Source of the DNA: Deltaproteobacteria bacterium RBG_13_52_11
Lineage (GTDB): Bacteria > Desulfobacterota > B13-G15 > RBG-16-54-18
Assembly: GCA_001797745.1 (NCBI GenBank)
Contig: MGQF01000023.1
Span: 1 to 6,453, forward strand
Length of the DNA stretch: 6,453 nt
Reading direction: 5' to 3'
Part shown: one piece after another, positions 6,039 to 6,453 of the stretch
Layout: each line of letters opens with the position of its first letter
Position numbering within the stretch: the stretch's first letter is position 1
Position numbers and translations under genes: made by a program
The notes under the pieces: generated by a model
What the model saw: only the letters and a program-made list of their open reading frames with translations
What the model was told of the DNA's origin: nothing
The model's database searches: none

Positions 6039-6453
6039 TCAAATGTCCCAGAAGCCCGGCCCGTCATCTTTCAGCACCATCTGACCGAATTCCTTTGCGC
6101 GAGGTGTTGCCTGGGCATACAGGCCCTTACGGCTGATCCAGCAGGAACCGGCGCGCTTTAAACGGACCATAGCTTCCGCCATCTTGATGGTGTCCCCCAT
6201 GACATCCGCAACAGGAACACCATCCACCTCAGTCAGACCATTGGGGTACTCCTTTTCAGCGCCTGGGGCCAGACGCAGTGCCGGAGACATCAACCCGCAG
6301 CCCGGGATAAGGACCTCAGCGCCATCCGCTATAAGCTCCCTTCCTACCTTCTTAAAAGATTCAATCGCGCGGCGGGCATCTATCAGGGCTTCTGCCTGCT
6401 CGTCGCCCGTTTCCGGATTAGGTCGGATACCCGCCAATCGCTCGGTCAAGCCA
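6039..6453 (-). CDS. Asp/Glu/hydantoin racemase-family protein (partial, N-terminus beyond window)
   Basis: The frame is open at the right edge and gives the last 138 residues, ending GPGFWDI before TGA. The visible part fits the C-terminal half of the aspartate/glutamate/hydantoin racemase superfamily: a helix rich in Ala/Arg, then GAEVLIPGCGLMSPALR, where the Cys of PGCG sits where the family's second catalytic cysteine lies. This is followed by VDGVPVADVMGDTIKMAEAMVRL, matching the pVID..... segment that closes the second domain. The N-terminal half with the first catalytic cysteine is outside the window, so activity cannot be judged. Family members racemise Asp, Glu or 5-substituted hydantoins, or isomerise maleate; the exact substrate is unknown. 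The adjoining hydantoinase A stub supports a hydantoin- or amide-related context. Its GC content is higher than that of the redox genes. Confidence 0.75.
   Translation of the reverse strand, partial: GLTERLAGIRPNPETGDEQAEALIDARRAIESFKKVGRELIADGAEVLIPGCGLMSPALRLAPGAEKEYPNGLTEVDGVPVADVMGDTIKMAEAMVRLKRAGSCWISRKGLYAQATPRAKEFGQMVLKDDGPGFWDI

Noticed and set aside
1..6453. tRNA, rRNA, CRISPR arrays, transposases or attachment sites
   Set aside because: None seen by eye on either strand; no regularly spaced repeats and no integrase or transposase motifs.

Overview
The window is a stretch of an anaerobic bacterial genome in which every supportable gene lies on the minus strand. Read in the direction of transcription (high to low coordinates), the order is: the C-terminal part of an Asp/Glu/hydantoin racemase-family protein (6453-6039, open at the window edge); a 29-codon N-terminal stub of a hydantoinase A-type protein (5969-5880); a three-gene membrane redox module made of a four-cluster ferredoxin subunit, an NrfD/PsrC-type membrane subunit and a molybdopterin oxidoreductase (5661-1453); a short C-terminal remnant that most resembles the uroporphyrinogen decarboxylase (URO-D) / corrinoid methyltransferase superfamily (1425-1281); holo-[acyl-carrier-protein] synthase acpS (1265-888); and phosphate acetyltransferase pta, open at the left edge (861-1).

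The content suggests a strict anaerobe with acyl-CoA/acyl-phosphate energy metabolism, for example a syntrophic or fermentative Desulfobacterota, Chloroflexota or Firmicutes lineage. The sequence alone does not settle the phylum. There are no rRNA or tRNA genes, CRISPR repeats or transposase genes.

The redox module has the three components of the polysulfide/DMSO-reductase-like (CISM) group: a Mo-bisPGD catalytic subunit with its own N-terminal [4Fe-4S] motif, a 16-cysteine electron-transfer subunit and an eight-helix quinone-type anchor. It departs from the textbook Psr/Dms/Phs arrangement in two ways. The gene order is B-C-A, and the catalytic subunit has no Tat signal, with an in-frame stop just upstream that excludes a hidden one. 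The catalytic subunit should therefore sit on the cytoplasmic face. Its substrate cannot be read from the sequence.

The module is bracketed by two gene fragments, a 5' stub on one side and a 3' stub on the other. Sampled lines inside it are clearly AT-richer (about 44% GC) than sampled lines in pta and the racemase (about 57-61%). The simplest reading is that a lower-GC redox cassette replaced the middle of an older operon that ran from a racemase/hydantoinase-like segment to acpS-pta. The remaining genes are tightly spaced and probably still co-transcribed.
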